Of a stretch of 64,000 nucleotides of DNA, positions 7,553-16,920 are shown piece by piece. Position numbers and translations under genes: made by a program. Origin of the DNA: Brenneria nigrifluens DSM 30175 = ATCC 13028 (GTDB lineage Bacteria; Pseudomonadota; Gammaproteobacteria; Enterobacterales; Enterobacteriaceae); contig NZ_CP034036.1 of NCBI RefSeq assembly GCF_005484965.1, forward strand, positions 3,968,001 through 4,032,000, given 5' to 3'. The notes under the pieces are model-generated. The model did not search any database and was not told where the DNA came from. It saw only the letters and a list, made by a program, of their open reading frames with translations. The first letter of the stretch is position 1. The number at the start of each line of letters is the position of its first letter.

Positions 7553-8070
7553 GAAGCGGGCGCGTGATCGGTCGATTGCACCACGCCCTCCCGCAGCCCC
7601 GCTTCGACAAAATCAGCCAGTTGCAGCAGCCCAATGCGCAGCGGCGCGGGCATGGCTTCCAGCTCGATGGCGTCCATCAGGTTTTTTACGTACAGCCCGA
7701 GTTCGGTATCGCCCTCGATGCGCAAACGGCGCTGGAAAAACAGCGTGTCGGGATCTTCCTTACGCGCCGCGATCAGCACAAGATCGTTGGCATCGGCGCT
7801 GAAGCTGACATCCGCCGTTTCCTCATCGCTCACCGCCAGCCGGTTATCGCGCAGCGTCATAAACCACCGCAGCCCGACGTCCCGCACCTCTATCCTCAAC
7901 CAGCGACCTTCCAGAAACGCCAGTTCGCCCTCTTCCAGCGCCTGGCGAAACTGCCAGCGCAACATTTGTTCCAGAACCTGACGCCGTATGGCAAAAGGAG
8001 TGAACTTTAATGGCTTGCCCAATAAGCCCGGCCCTTGACGCACAATCCGCGCCCGTAGTTTTTCCAACAC
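7546..8070 (-). CDS. ubiT: Ubiquinone biosynthesis accessory protein UbiT (SCP2 domain)
   Basis: UbiT is a lipid-binding SCP2-domain protein required with UbiU and UbiV for oxygen-independent ubiquinone synthesis. The 174-residue product matches E. coli YhbT in length and in FLEGRWLRIEVRD, ADVSFSADANDL and FFQRRLRIEGDTELGLYVKN. I chose GTG at 8070: AGGAG lies 8 nt upstream and the N-terminus VLEKLRARIV then aligns with E. coli MLDKLRSRIV. It diverges from ubiU across a 306-bp region holding an FNR-like site. Confidence 0.95.
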   Translation of the reverse strand: MLEKLRARIVRQGPGLLGKPLKFTPFAIRRQVLEQMLRWQFRQALEEGELAFLEGRWLRIEVRDVGLRWFMTLRDNRLAVSDEETADVSFSADANDLVLIAARKEDPDTLFFQRRLRIEGDTELGLYVKNLMDAIELEAMPAPLRIGLLQLADFVEAGLREGVVQSTDHAPASC

Positions 8071-8228
8071 TGGCGTACTCCTCTTAAAGCAATCCGACGG
8101 TTCAGATAATCTGCACTCATTTTGCCACATCGCGCCAAAGCAGCCGAGGTCTATGTCAATAATTTAGCCGGTTCTTCACCGCTGCCGACAGCGCGGATGC
8201 AAGGCTTAGCCGTTCATTACACGATTAG

Positions 8229-8242
8229 CTGGTTTAAATCAA
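8229..8242 (+). promoter_or_regulatory. FNR-like site in the ubiT/ubiU divergent promoter region
   Basis: CTGGT-TTAA-ATCAA matches the FNR consensus TTGAT-N4-ATCAA at 8 of 10 defined bases. FNR control of ubiUV has been reported in E. coli, and the anaerobic role of these proteins makes such a site expected. No other regulatory structure was recognised in the rest of the 306-bp gap (8071-8376). Confidence 0.4.
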
Positions 8243-8376
8243 AGTCCTGCGCTGACGGCTTAATTAACATCATCTATTGTTAAAAATATTTATCGACTGA
8301 TAAAAATTTCATTGATCCACCAACATCATTGATCGCCTCGGCGCGTTCGAGTGCTTTGATTAATGAAGGAAAGTGT

Positions 8377-9372
8377 ATGGAACTGCTTTGCCCCGCCGGA
8401 AACCTTCCGGCACTGAAAGCCGCTATCGACAATGGCGCGGACGCGGTCTATATCGGCCTGAAAGACGACACCAACGCCCGCCACTTCGCCGGACTCAACT
8501 TTACCGACAAGAAACTGCAGGAAGCCCGCGATTACGTGCACCGTCACCGGCGCAAACTGCATATCGCCATCAATACCTTTGCCCACCCGGACGGTTACCA
8601 GCGCTGGGAGCGCGCCGTGGATATGGCGGCGCAAACCGGCGCGGACGCGCTGATCCTGGCCGATCTGGCGATGCTGGAATACGCCGCGCGTCGCTACCCC
8701 GAGATTGAACGACACGTCTCGGTGCAGGCTTCCGCCACCAATACCGAGGCGATTCATTTTTACCAGCGCCACTTTGACGTCTCGCGTATCGTGCTGCCCC
8801 GGGTGCTTTCCATCCATCAGGTAAAACAGCTGGCGCGCACCAGCCCGGTTCCGCTGGAAGTGTTTGCTTTCGGCAGCCTGTGCATTATGGCGGAAGGGCG
8901 CTGCTATCTTTCCTCTTACCTGACCGGCGAGTCGCCGAATACGGTGGGCGCCTGCTCGCCGGCGCGCTTTGTGCGCTGGCAGCAAACCGCGCGCGGGATG
9001 GAGTCGCGCCTGAATAACGTGCTGATCGACCGCTATCAGGATGATGAAAACGCCGGCTACCCGACGCTATGCAAGGGACGCTATCTGGTGGACGGGCAGC
9101 GCTATCACGTGCTCGAAGAGCCCACCAGCCTGAATACGCTGGAACTGCTGCCCGAACTGCTGGCGGCCAATATCGCGTCGGTAAAAATAGAAGGGCGCCA
9201 GCGCAGTCCCGCCTATGTCAGCCAGATCACCCGCGTCTGGCGGCAGGCGATTGACCGCTGCGTCGCCGACCCCGCCGCATTCAGCCCGACGCAGGAGTGG
9301 ATGGATACCCTCGGCGCCGTGGCGGAAGGCACGCAAACCACGCTGGGCGCCTATCACCGCAAATGGCAGTAG
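8377..9372 (+). CDS. ubiU: Oxygen-independent ubiquinone hydroxylation protein UbiU
   Basis: A 331-residue U32-peptidase-family protein, same length as E. coli UbiU. With UbiV it forms a [4Fe-4S] heterodimer needed for the three ring hydroxylations of ubiquinone without O2, using prephenate as hydroxyl donor. The four cluster ligands of the E. coli protein are conserved at the same positions: Cys169, Cys176, Cys193 and Cys232. The ATG at 8377 follows AAGGA at suitable distance and gives MELLCPAGNLPALKAAIDNG. It is followed 11 bp later by ubiV. Confidence 0.97.
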   Translation: MELLCPAGNLPALKAAIDNGADAVYIGLKDDTNARHFAGLNFTDKKLQEARDYVHRHRRKLHIAINTFAHPDGYQRWERAVDMAAQTGADALILADLAMLEYAARRYPEIERHVSVQASATNTEAIHFYQRHFDVSRIVLPRVLSIHQVKQLARTSPVPLEVFAFGSLCIMAEGRCYLSSYLTGESPNTVGACSPARFVRWQQTARGMESRLNNVLIDRYQDDENAGYPTLCKGRYLVDGQRYHVLEEPTSLNTLELLPELLAANIASVKIEGRQRSPAYVSQITRVWRQAIDRCVADPAAFSPTQEWMDTLGAVAEGTQTTLGAYHRKWQ

Positions 9373-9383
9373 CAGGAGACAAG

Positions 9384-10262
9384 ATGAAATATGCACTGGG
9401 CGCCATCCTCTACTACTGGCCCAAAGACGATATCGCCGTGTTCTATCAGGCCGCGGCGCACAGCGGCGCGGACATTGTCTATCTTGGCGAAACCGTTTGC
9501 AGCAAGCGGCGGGCGATGAAAGTCGCCGACTGGCTCGAGCTCGCCCGGCAGCTCGCCGCCAGCGGCAAACAGGTGGTTATTTCCACACTGGCGTTGCTCC
9601 AGGCGCCGTCGGAGCTGAACGAGCTGAAACGCTACGTGGAAAACGGCGACTTCCTGCTGGAAGCGAACGATCTCGGCGCCGTCAATATGGCGGCCGATCG
9701 CCATCTGCCGTTTGTCGCCGGACACGCCCTCAATTGCTATAACGCCTATACCCTGCGCCTGCTGAGCAAACAGGGCATGATGCGCTGGTGTATGCCGGTC
9801 GAACTGTCCCGCGACTGGCTGCAAAACCTGCTTAACCAGTGCGACGAGTTGGGGTTCCGCAACCAGTTTGAGGTTGAAGTGCTGAGCTACGGCCATCTAC
9901 CGCTGGCGTATTCCGCCCGCTGCTTTACCGCCCGTTCGGAAAACCGCGCCAAGGATGAGTGCGAAACCTGCTGCATCCATTACCCGCAGGGGCGCAAGGT
10001 GCTGTCTCAGGAAGATCAGCAGGTGTTCGTGCTCAACGGCATCCAGACGCAGAGCGGCTACTGCTATAACCTGGGCAACGAACTCCCCGGCATGGCCGGA
10101 CTGGTGGATATCGTGCGTCTGTCGCCGCAGGGGATGGATACGCTGGCGATGGTCGACGCTTTCCGCGCCAACGAAAAGGGTCAGGCGCCGCTGGCGCTGG
10201 AAAAAAACGCCGACTGCAACGGCTACTGGCGCCGGGTCGCCGGGCTGGAGCTGGTGCCGTAA
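9384..10262 (+). CDS. ubiV: Oxygen-independent ubiquinone hydroxylation protein UbiV
   Basis: Partner of UbiU, 292 residues as in E. coli. The [4Fe-4S] ligands Cys39, Cys180, Cys193 and Cys197 are all present (C39 in GETVCSKRR, C180 in AYSARCFTAR, the last two in DECETCC). Start ATG at 9384 is preceded by AGGAG (GCAGGAGACAAG). It forms an operon with ubiU and acts with it and UbiT in anaerobic ubiquinone synthesis. Confidence 0.97.
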   Translation: MKYALGAILYYWPKDDIAVFYQAAAHSGADIVYLGETVCSKRRAMKVADWLELARQLAASGKQVVISTLALLQAPSELNELKRYVENGDFLLEANDLGAVNMAADRHLPFVAGHALNCYNAYTLRLLSKQGMMRWCMPVELSRDWLQNLLNQCDELGFRNQFEVEVLSYGHLPLAYSARCFTARSENRAKDECETCCIHYPQGRKVLSQEDQQVFVLNGIQTQSGYCYNLGNELPGMAGLVDIVRLSPQGMDTLAMVDAFRANEKGQAPLALEKNADCNGYWRRVAGLELVP

Positions 10263-10292
10263 GATTCGGGCTGTTGCGCTGCCGGGCCCAAA

Positions 10293-11429
10293 TCAGGCCC
10301 GCCGGCGCAACAGCCGGCGCAACTGCGCGGTGTTATGCAGCAGACCCACCCCAATGCCGAGCAGGGTATAAACCATGCCCAGCGCCAGCAGCATCACCAC
10401 GTCGCGCCCCACCTCGCTCAGCGGCAGATTCATCTGGTTAACGCCGGCGATGGCCCGAGTCGCCCAGGTTGAAGGCAGCATGGATGAAATCGCCCGTACC
10501 CAGCCCGGCATCGACTGTACCGGCCAGGTGGTGCCGGAAAGGTAAAACACCGGCATGGTGATAAACGATAACGTCAGATAAATCATTTCCACGCGCCGCA
10601 GGCACTCCGTCAGCAGCTTGCCCAGCCCCAGCACCGCCAGCAGAAAAGGAAACGTCAGCAGCAGAATTTCCGCGATATTCGCCGTCTGCCGGTAGCCCAG
10701 CACCCAGGGCCACAGCACAAACAGCACGATCGACAGAAAAAGCCAGATCGGCAGCAGCGCCGACAGGCCGCCGAGGTAAACCGGTATAGAGGGTTTGCCC
10801 TGCGGGGAACTTTTCAACGCAATGCTCACCCGCACGCAGGCAATCAGCAGGGAGTGCTGCAACAGCATCACCAACAGACCGGGGAAAACGATCGCCGCAA
10901 AACTGACGCCGGGATTAAACAGCCCCCGCGTCTGCCCCACCACCGGCATCAGCACCACCTCGGCCTGCCGTTCGCTAAACCCGCTGCGCAACAGCTGCTC
11001 CCGGTTATAGTCCGCCAGCAGTTGCTGCCAGGCGGCCAGCACGTCCTGCTGAATCTGCCCGTTCGCCAGACGATTGGTGGCATCGCCGTAGGCGGGGATG
11101 GTAACGGTCTCGCCGGCCAGGATCTTTTTTTCCAGATTCGGCGGCAGAATAATCACGGCAAACAGCTGGCGCCGCAGCAGATCGCGCTGCGCCTCCGGCA
11201 GATTACTGTAACGCTTTACCGCGATTTTCGAGCTGGCGTCCAGCTCGCGGCTCAGTTGCCGACTGGCGCTACTGTGATCCTGATCGATCACCGCCACCGG
11301 CAAATCCCACACCGTGTGATTGGCGTAAACCAGACTCATCACACAGAGCGACGCCAGCAACATCATCCACATGGGACGTTCCAGCATCCCCATCAGCACC
11401 CGGCTGAACGTCCGCCAGTAACTTTTCAC
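10293..11429 (-). CDS. ABC-2 type permease, second subunit of an HlyD-linked export system
   Basis: A 378-residue membrane protein of the ABC-2/YhhJ type: one N-terminal membrane segment (MWMMLLASLCVMSLVY), a large periplasmic domain opening with LPVAVIDQDHSSASRQL, then five C-terminal membrane segments including LSGTTWPVQSMPGWV. The start is GTG at 11429, overlapping the TGA of the preceding permease (GTGA) with GGAGGAAGG upstream, so translation is coupled. It forms an operon with a second ABC-2 permease and an HlyD-type adaptor. No ATP-binding subunit is encoded alongside, so an ATPase elsewhere is presumed. The exported substrate is unknown. Confidence 0.85.
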   Translation of the reverse strand: MKSYWRTFSRVLMGMLERPMWMMLLASLCVMSLVYANHTVWDLPVAVIDQDHSSASRQLSRELDASSKIAVKRYSNLPEAQRDLLRRQLFAVIILPPNLEKKILAGETVTIPAYGDATNRLANGQIQQDVLAAWQQLLADYNREQLLRSGFSERQAEVVLMPVVGQTRGLFNPGVSFAAIVFPGLLVMLLQHSLLIACVRVSIALKSSPQGKPSIPVYLGGLSALLPIWLFLSIVLFVLWPWVLGYRQTANIAEILLLTFPFLLAVLGLGKLLTECLRRVEMIYLTLSFITMPVFYLSGTTWPVQSMPGWVRAISSMLPSTWATRAIAGVNQMNLPLSEVGRDVVMLLALGMVYTLLGIGVGLLHNTAQLRRLLRRRA

Positions 11430-12580
11430 GGCCCTTCCTCCCGCCGGCTTAAGCGCTGATAAAGACGGTTGCGCACCAGCAGGCCCGTCGCCAGCGGATA
11501 GAGCGACAGCAGGCAGCACACCCCGAGGATCGCGAAGAGCGATACCTGGCGCAGGAAGATATCGAACATCGCGTACAGCGCGTGCGTCAACGGCTCGATT
11601 TGCGCAATAATCCGCGCCGGCAGCGGCATGGAAAGTTCGGGCACCGCCAGACCGGAAAACGTCAGCGCGATACTGACGATGATCCCCATCATGGTATAGG
11701 CGGTCAACGCCGTGCGGGTAAAGGTAAACAGCAGCACGCCGATGCTCTGCGCCGCCATCACATAGAAAAACCCCACCAGCAGCATATACAGCGGATTACC
11801 GTTTATATGCGCATCGGAAACCCATACCAGGACGGCCATTTCAACCAGCAGCAACAGAGTGTAACACAGGGTGTAAGGGGCCAGTTTTCCCAGCATGGCC
11901 GGCGCAAAAGGGCGGCGGTTGACGATATCTTTGCTGCGTTCCAGCACGTAGATCATACAGGTGACGGCAAACAGCTGTATCAAATGAATGGTGGCGGCGA
12001 ACTGCTGGTAGTAAACGTAGCTGCCGCTGGCGTTGAACAGACTGCCGTACGCCATGCCGACGTCGGCCAGCGCCGGCAGAGTATCGCCGGACTGCGCGGC
12101 GATAATGCCGCGATAGCGGTCGTTGAATTCCGCCATCAGCGTGCTGAAATCCTGCGTGGAATAGAGCCCGGCGCCATAAAACAGCGCGTTGTAATAGAAA
12201 ATCACCCTGGGTTGCCGCCCCGCCAGCACCTGCGCTTCAAAATCCACCGGAATATAGAGCAGGCCGTAATCCTGCGCGCTGCGTAATCGCTGCAGCGCCT
12301 CTTCCAGACCGCCGGAAACCGGCACGATGCGGGCGTGGGATCCGGCATCCAGCTTACGGATCAGATCGCGGGACAGCGTGCTGTGATCGTTATCGATCGC
12401 CGACACCGGCAAATCCTGCATCGTGCCGACGGAAAAAATGCTGCCAAGCAGAATAAACAGCAGCACGGGGAAGCACCAGCCCAGCCAGTGCACCACCGGG
12501 CTGCGCAGCGCCGTGCGCACCTCCAGGCGGAATGAGGCGCTGAAACCGCGCCAGGCGGCGGTTACTCTTGCCACTGCCAT
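11426..12580 (-). CDS. ABC-2 type permease, first subunit of an HlyD-linked export system
   Basis: A 384-residue paralogue of the next permease with the same layout: one membrane segment near residues 30-50, a periplasmic domain starting LPVSAIDNDHSTLSRDL, then C-terminal membrane segments and the loop SGLAVPELSMPLPARI. The shared D-x-DHS motif after the first membrane segment is typical of this permease family. The 5' end overlaps the adaptor gene by 19 bp and the 3' end overlaps the next permease by 4 bp. Two different permeases together would form a heterodimeric channel. The substrate is not known. Confidence 0.85.
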   Translation of the reverse strand: MAVARVTAAWRGFSASFRLEVRTALRSPVVHWLGWCFPVLLFILLGSIFSVGTMQDLPVSAIDNDHSTLSRDLIRKLDAGSHARIVPVSGGLEEALQRLRSAQDYGLLYIPVDFEAQVLAGRQPRVIFYYNALFYGAGLYSTQDFSTLMAEFNDRYRGIIAAQSGDTLPALADVGMAYGSLFNASGSYVYYQQFAATIHLIQLFAVTCMIYVLERSKDIVNRRPFAPAMLGKLAPYTLCYTLLLLVEMAVLVWVSDAHINGNPLYMLLVGFFYVMAAQSIGVLLFTFTRTALTAYTMMGIIVSIALTFSGLAVPELSMPLPARIIAQIEPLTHALYAMFDIFLRQVSLFAILGVCCLLSLYPLATGLLVRNRLYQRLSRREEGP

Positions 12581-13533
12581 AGCGCGCTCATTCCCGGTCT
12601 CAGTCCTTCCTGCGGCTGTAGCGGGTACAGCCGCACCTCAAAGGTCTTCAGATCGAAATCGCCCGTCGCCCGCGTGGCGCGCTTGGTGGCGTAGTCGCCC
12701 AACGGCGCGATATAACGCACCTCGGCGTCGATCATCCGGTTATTCAACGCCGGGACGCGCAGGGCGATGCGGTCACCTTTGCGCACGCCGGCCAGAATAT
12801 CCTCACGCAGATTAAACACGAACCAGGACTGCGGTACGCGTACCAGCGTGATCAGCGGACTGGCGGCGTTGAACAGCACCCCCACCTCCGCCGGGATCGG
12901 CCCGACCTCGCCATCCACCGGCGCCCTCACCTGCAGTTCATCCACCAGGACGTTGATTTCCTGTAACTGCTGCTCGGCCTGACGCAGGGCGGCGGCATAA
13001 TTCGCCCGTTGCTCAGGCCTGTCGCCGTGCAAGCCCTGATCCAGACTGGCCTGTGCGGCCTGTACCTGCTGCCAGGCGCTATCTCGCGCCTGCCGGGCGC
13101 TGTCCAGCGCCGAGGCCGAGGCGTAGCCTTTGGTGGCGATATTGCTCTGACGGTCATACTCATGCTGCGCCTGGCGGTATTCCGCCTGCGCCTGGGCCAG
13201 CGTGGCCCGCAAATTACGAATACTCTCTTCCCGGGTGCCGTGTTCCGACTGCTCCAACAGCGCTTTCGCCTGATCTCTGGCGGCTTCCGCCGCGCGCTGC
13301 TGGGCGATCAACTCGGCATTTTCCAGAGAAATCAACAGTTGTCCGGACTTCACTTCATCACCGCGCCGCACATGATGCTCCGTCACCCGCCCGGAGGTTT
13401 TGGAAGCCACAATCACCTCCGGCGCATCCACTTCGCCCTGTAGCAGGATATCCTGATTATTGGCCCTGAATAGCACGGTCAGCGTAATGACCACCACCAT
13501 CAGCAACAACGTAAATCGCGTCTTTTTGTTCAC
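12562..13533 (-). CDS. HlyD/EmrA-type periplasmic adaptor (membrane fusion protein)
   Basis: A 323-residue adaptor anchored by a single N-terminal membrane segment (residues 8-23). A split biotinyl-lipoyl-like domain flanks a long coiled coil (about 75-200, rich in Ala, Gln, Glu and Arg), with KTSGRVTEHHVRRGDEVKSG before it and VRAPVDGEVGPIPAEVG after it. A beta-barrel domain ends the protein. Such adaptors connect inner-membrane pumps to an outer-membrane channel of TolC type. It is first in the operon, upstream of two ABC-2 permeases, and diverges from yhbW across 286 bp in which I recognised no operator. Confidence 0.9.
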   Translation of the reverse strand: MNKKTRFTLLLMVVVITLTVLFRANNQDILLQGEVDAPEVIVASKTSGRVTEHHVRRGDEVKSGQLLISLENAELIAQQRAAEAARDQAKALLEQSEHGTREESIRNLRATLAQAQAEYRQAQHEYDRQSNIATKGYASASALDSARQARDSAWQQVQAAQASLDQGLHGDRPEQRANYAAALRQAEQQLQEINVLVDELQVRAPVDGEVGPIPAEVGVLFNAASPLITLVRVPQSWFVFNLREDILAGVRKGDRIALRVPALNNRMIDAEVRYIAPLGDYATKRATRATGDFDLKTFEVRLYPLQPQEGLRPGMSALWQWQE

Positions 13534-13819
13534 TTATCAACTCCAGGCTTATCCTGCGCGGAACCCTTCATTGCGCTCCGCGGCACGCCTCTCCGCCATT
13601 ATATAAAAACAATTAACCAACATTGAAAACAAACCGGTTACATTGTAGCGCGATACCGACTCCCGGTTTAAATATAAAACTGTATGACGATTTTACTTCG
13701 CGTCGATGCGCCTTCCGCTCAGCCGGTTGATAACGCTAAATTCCGCTCCGGGGTGTCAAATTGCGCCAAACGGCGCAATACTCAAACCTATCTGGAACCT
13801 GATAAAGTGAGCTTTCGCT

Positions 13820-14833
13820 ATGTCCGTTGATCTTCAGTCCGTCCCCTTTTCTGTTCTGGATCTGGCGCCGATACCGGTCGGGCTTACGGCGCGGGATGCC
13901 TTCAGCCACTCGCTGGAGTTGGCGCAACACGCTGAAAACTGGGGCTACCACCGTTACTGGCTGGCGGAACACCATAATATGACCGGGATCGCCAGCGCCG
14001 CCACCTCGGTGCTGATTGGCTATCTGGCGTCGGGCACGCAGCGTATCCGCCTCGGCTCCGGCGGCGTGATGCTGCCGAATCACGCCCCGTTGGTGATTGC
14101 CGAACAGTTCGGCACGCTGGAGTCGCTCTATCCCGGCCGCATCGATCTCGGTCTCGGCCGGGCGCCGGGCACCGATCAGAGAACCATGTTGGCGCTGCGG
14201 CGGCACCTGAACGCCGAAATCGACGATTTCCCCCAAGACGTACAGGAACTGCAACGCTACTTCGCCGACGTGCGGCCGGGACAGGCGGTTCAGGCCGTGC
14301 CCGGCCAGGGGTTAGGCGTTCCCGTCTGGCTGCTGGGTTCCAGTTTATACAGCGCGCAGCTGGCCGCCTCTTTAGGGCTGCCTTTCGCCTTTGCCGCCCA
14401 CTTCGCTCCCGATATGCTGTTGCAGGCGCTGCAGGTTTATCGTGAAACCTTTCAACCCTCGGCAGCGCACGCCAAACCCTATGCCATGGCGTGCGTTAAC
14501 GTGGTCGCCGCCGACAGCGACCGCGACGCCCGCTTTCTGTTTACCTCGATGCAGCAGCAGTTCATCAACCTGCGCCGCGGCACGCCCGGCCCGCTGCCCG
14601 CGCCGGTGGAAGATATGGATGCATTCTGGTCCCCGGCGGAGCAGTTCGGCGTGGAGCAAACATTACGTCTGTCGATCGTCGGCGATCGGGCGAAAGTCCG
14701 CCATGGTTTGCAGAGTTTGCTGCGCGAAACGCAGGCGGATGAAGTAATGATCAACGGCCAGATTTTCGACCATCAGGCGCGCTTGCGATCGTTCGAGATC
14801 GCCATCGGCGTTCGGCAGGATAGGCCGCTATAG
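13820..14833 (+). CDS. yhbW: Luciferase-like flavin-dependent oxidoreductase YhbW
   Basis: A 337-residue LLM-class protein close in length to E. coli YhbW (335). The family motifs SVLDLAPIPVGLTARDAFSH, YHRYWLAEHHNMTGIASAA, RIRLGSGGVMLPNHAPL and IDLGLGRAPGTD are present. The barrel fold binds FMN, but the substrate is unknown. It stands alone on the plus strand and ends before a bidirectional terminator shared with deaD. Confidence 0.93.
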   Translation: MSVDLQSVPFSVLDLAPIPVGLTARDAFSHSLELAQHAENWGYHRYWLAEHHNMTGIASAATSVLIGYLASGTQRIRLGSGGVMLPNHAPLVIAEQFGTLESLYPGRIDLGLGRAPGTDQRTMLALRRHLNAEIDDFPQDVQELQRYFADVRPGQAVQAVPGQGLGVPVWLLGSSLYSAQLAASLGLPFAFAAHFAPDMLLQALQVYRETFQPSAAHAKPYAMACVNVVAADSDRDARFLFTSMQQQFINLRRGTPGPLPAPVEDMDAFWSPAEQFGVEQTLRLSIVGDRAKVRHGLQSLLRETQADEVMINGQIFDHQARLRSFEIAIGVRQDRPL

Positions 14834-14954
14834 CCGGGAAGAAAGAGATGAGCTGCATGGCCCCGGTTGGTTAGCGCCGATCTATCACTCCCTAAACATA
14901 ATGTGGCGGTGTTTCGCAGACCCGTTCACCATGGTCGGAAAAAAAAACATAAAA

Positions 14955-14981
14955 AAAACGGCCATGGAACAGGGCCGTTTT
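14955..14981. terminator. Bidirectional terminator between yhbW and deaD
   Basis: A 9-bp stem AAAACGGCC/GGCCGTTTT (14955-14963 with 14973-14981) with T runs on both strands because the stem ends in A/T tracts. It lies between two convergent genes and can serve both. Confidence 0.85.
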
Positions 14982-15054
14982 GTCGCTTATAGCAAAATAT
15001 CAGGCGATTAAATATCTACAGCAAAGATATTTTATTTCCTGGTGTAACACGCCA

Positions 15055-16920
15055 TTAAGCATCAGCCGGACGACGGCGCGGAGCGCGCGGCGCGGCATCA
15101 CGGTTGAAGGTGCGTTCACGACGCTCGCCGCCGTTCCCTTCGCGGCGTTCGCCGTTACTGTAGGAACGACGAGGCGCGGCGCCCGCGGGACGACCGCCAC
15201 GGCGTTCGCCGCCGTTGCCACGTTCATGCGGCTGGGCATCGCCCAGTAACTGCATGTTCAACGGTTTGTTCAGAATGCGGGTACGGGTAAAGTGAGATAA
15301 CAAATCACCCGGCATCCCTTTCGGCAACTCAATCGTCGAGTGGGAGGCAAACAGCTTGATGTTGCCGATATAGCGGCTGCTGATATCGCCTTCGTTGGCA
15401 ATCGCCCCCACGATGTGGCGAACTTCCACGCCGTCATCACGGCCCACTTCAATACGATACAGTTCCATATCGCCCGCATCGCGACGTTCACGGCGCGGCG
15501 GACGATCGCCATCACGGCTTTCGCGCGGCTCGCGACGGCGGTCGCCGCGCGCATCGTCACGATCGCGGAATTCACGACGCGGACGACGATCGAATACCGG
15601 ATCCGGCGGCAGAATCAGCGGACGTTCGCCCTGCGCCATTTTCAGCAACGCCGCGGCCAGGGTTTCGATATCCAGCTCTTCCTGCGGCTGCAATTTAGCC
15701 AGCAGCGCGCGGTACATATCCAGATCGCTGCTTTCCAGCTGTTGCTGCACCTTGGCGGCAAACTTCGCCAGACGGCGCTGTCCCAGCAGTTCGGCATTCG
15801 GCAGTTCAACTTCCGGAATGGTCAGCTTCATGGTGTGTTCAATGTTGCGCAGCAGACGGCGTTCGCGGTTTTCCACAAACAGCAGCGCGCGACCGGCGCG
15901 ACCGGCGCGGCCGGTACGACCGATACGGTGGACATAAGACTCGGAATCCATCGGAATGTCGTAGTTGACCACCAGGCTGATGCGTTCGACGTCCAGACCG
16001 CGGGCGGCCACGTCGGTGGCGATCAGAATATCCAGACGACCGTCTTTCAGACGTTCCAGCGTCTGCTCGCGCAGCGCCTGATTCATATCGCCGTTTAGCG
16101 CGGCGCTGTTGTAGCCGCTGCGCTCCAGCGCTTCGGCCACTTCCAGCGTGGCGTTTTTGGTGCGCACGAAAATAATCGCCGCGTCAAAATCCTCGGATTC
16201 CAGGAAGCGAACCAGCGCCTCATTTTTACGCATGCCGGAAACCGTCCAGTAGCTCTGGCTGATATCCGGACGGGTGGTAATGCTGGACTGAATGCGCACT
16301 TCCTGCGGATCTTTCATAAAGCGGCGCGTAATACGGCGGATCGCTTCCGGCATCGTCGCGGAGAACAGCGCGGTCTGATGTTCCGCCGGGATCTGGGCCA
16401 TGATGTTTTCCACATCGTCAATAAAGCCCATACGCAGCATTTCATCGGCTTCATCCAGCACCAGGCCGCTCAGGTTGGACAAATTCAGCGTGCCGCGCTT
16501 CAGGTGATCCAGCAGACGTCCCGGCGTACCGACCACGATCTGCGCGCCGCCGCGCAACGCGCGCAGCTGTACGTCGTAACGCTGGCCGCCGTACAGGGCC
16601 ACCACGCTCACGCCGTGCATATGTTTGGCAAAATCATTACAGGCTTCGGCAACCTGCACCGCCAGTTCGCGGGTCGGCGCCAGCACCAGCATCTGCGGCG
16701 CTTTCAGCTCGGGTTTAAGATTGTTGAGCAGCGGCAGCGCAAACGCCGCGGTTTTACCGCTGCCGGTCTGTGCCATACCCAGCACATCGCGACCGCTCAG
16801 CAGGTGAGGAATACATTCCGCCTGAATTGGCGATGGTTTTTCGTAGCCCAGATCGGTAAGGGCATTAATGATTGGAGCAGACAGCCCCAACTCAGCAAAA
16901 GTGGTTTCAAACTCAGTCAT
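15055..16920 (-). CDS. deaD: ATP-dependent RNA helicase DeaD (CsdA)
   Basis: A 621-residue DEAD-box helicase that helps ribosome assembly and mRNA decay at low temperature. The Q motif, AQTGSGKTAAF (motif I), PTRELAVQ (Ia), DEAD (VLDEADEML), SAT and HRIGRTGRAGR (VI) are all visible, followed by the C-terminal RNA-binding domain and an Arg/Gly-rich tail. Start ATG at 16920 corresponds to E. coli MAEFETTFADLG. GAGG lies 9 nt upstream inside yrbN, whose stop codon overlaps the deaD start, so the two are probably translationally coupled. Confidence 0.96.
   Translation of the reverse strand: MTEFETTFAELGLSAPIINALTDLGYEKPSPIQAECIPHLLSGRDVLGMAQTGSGKTAAFALPLLNNLKPELKAPQMLVLAPTRELAVQVAEACNDFAKHMHGVSVVALYGGQRYDVQLRALRGGAQIVVGTPGRLLDHLKRGTLNLSNLSGLVLDEADEMLRMGFIDDVENIMAQIPAEHQTALFSATMPEAIRRITRRFMKDPQEVRIQSSITTRPDISQSYWTVSGMRKNEALVRFLESEDFDAAIIFVRTKNATLEVAEALERSGYNSAALNGDMNQALREQTLERLKDGRLDILIATDVAARGLDVERISLVVNYDIPMDSESYVHRIGRTGRAGRAGRALLFVENRERRLLRNIEHTMKLTIPEVELPNAELLGQRRLAKFAAKVQQQLESSDLDMYRALLAKLQPQEELDIETLAAALLKMAQGERPLILPPDPVFDRRPRREFRDRDDARGDRRREPRESRDGDRPPRRERRDAGDMELYRIEVGRDDGVEVRHIVGAIANEGDISSRYIGNIKLFASHSTIELPKGMPGDLLSHFTRTRILNKPLNMQLLGDAQPHERGNGGERRGGRPAGAAPRRSYSNGERREGNGGERRERTFNRDAAPRAPRRRPADA

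Noticed and set aside
15340..16098. Long plus-strand frame opposite deaD
   Set aside because: It is antisense to the conserved helicase core; the length comes from the GC-rich codon bias of deaD.
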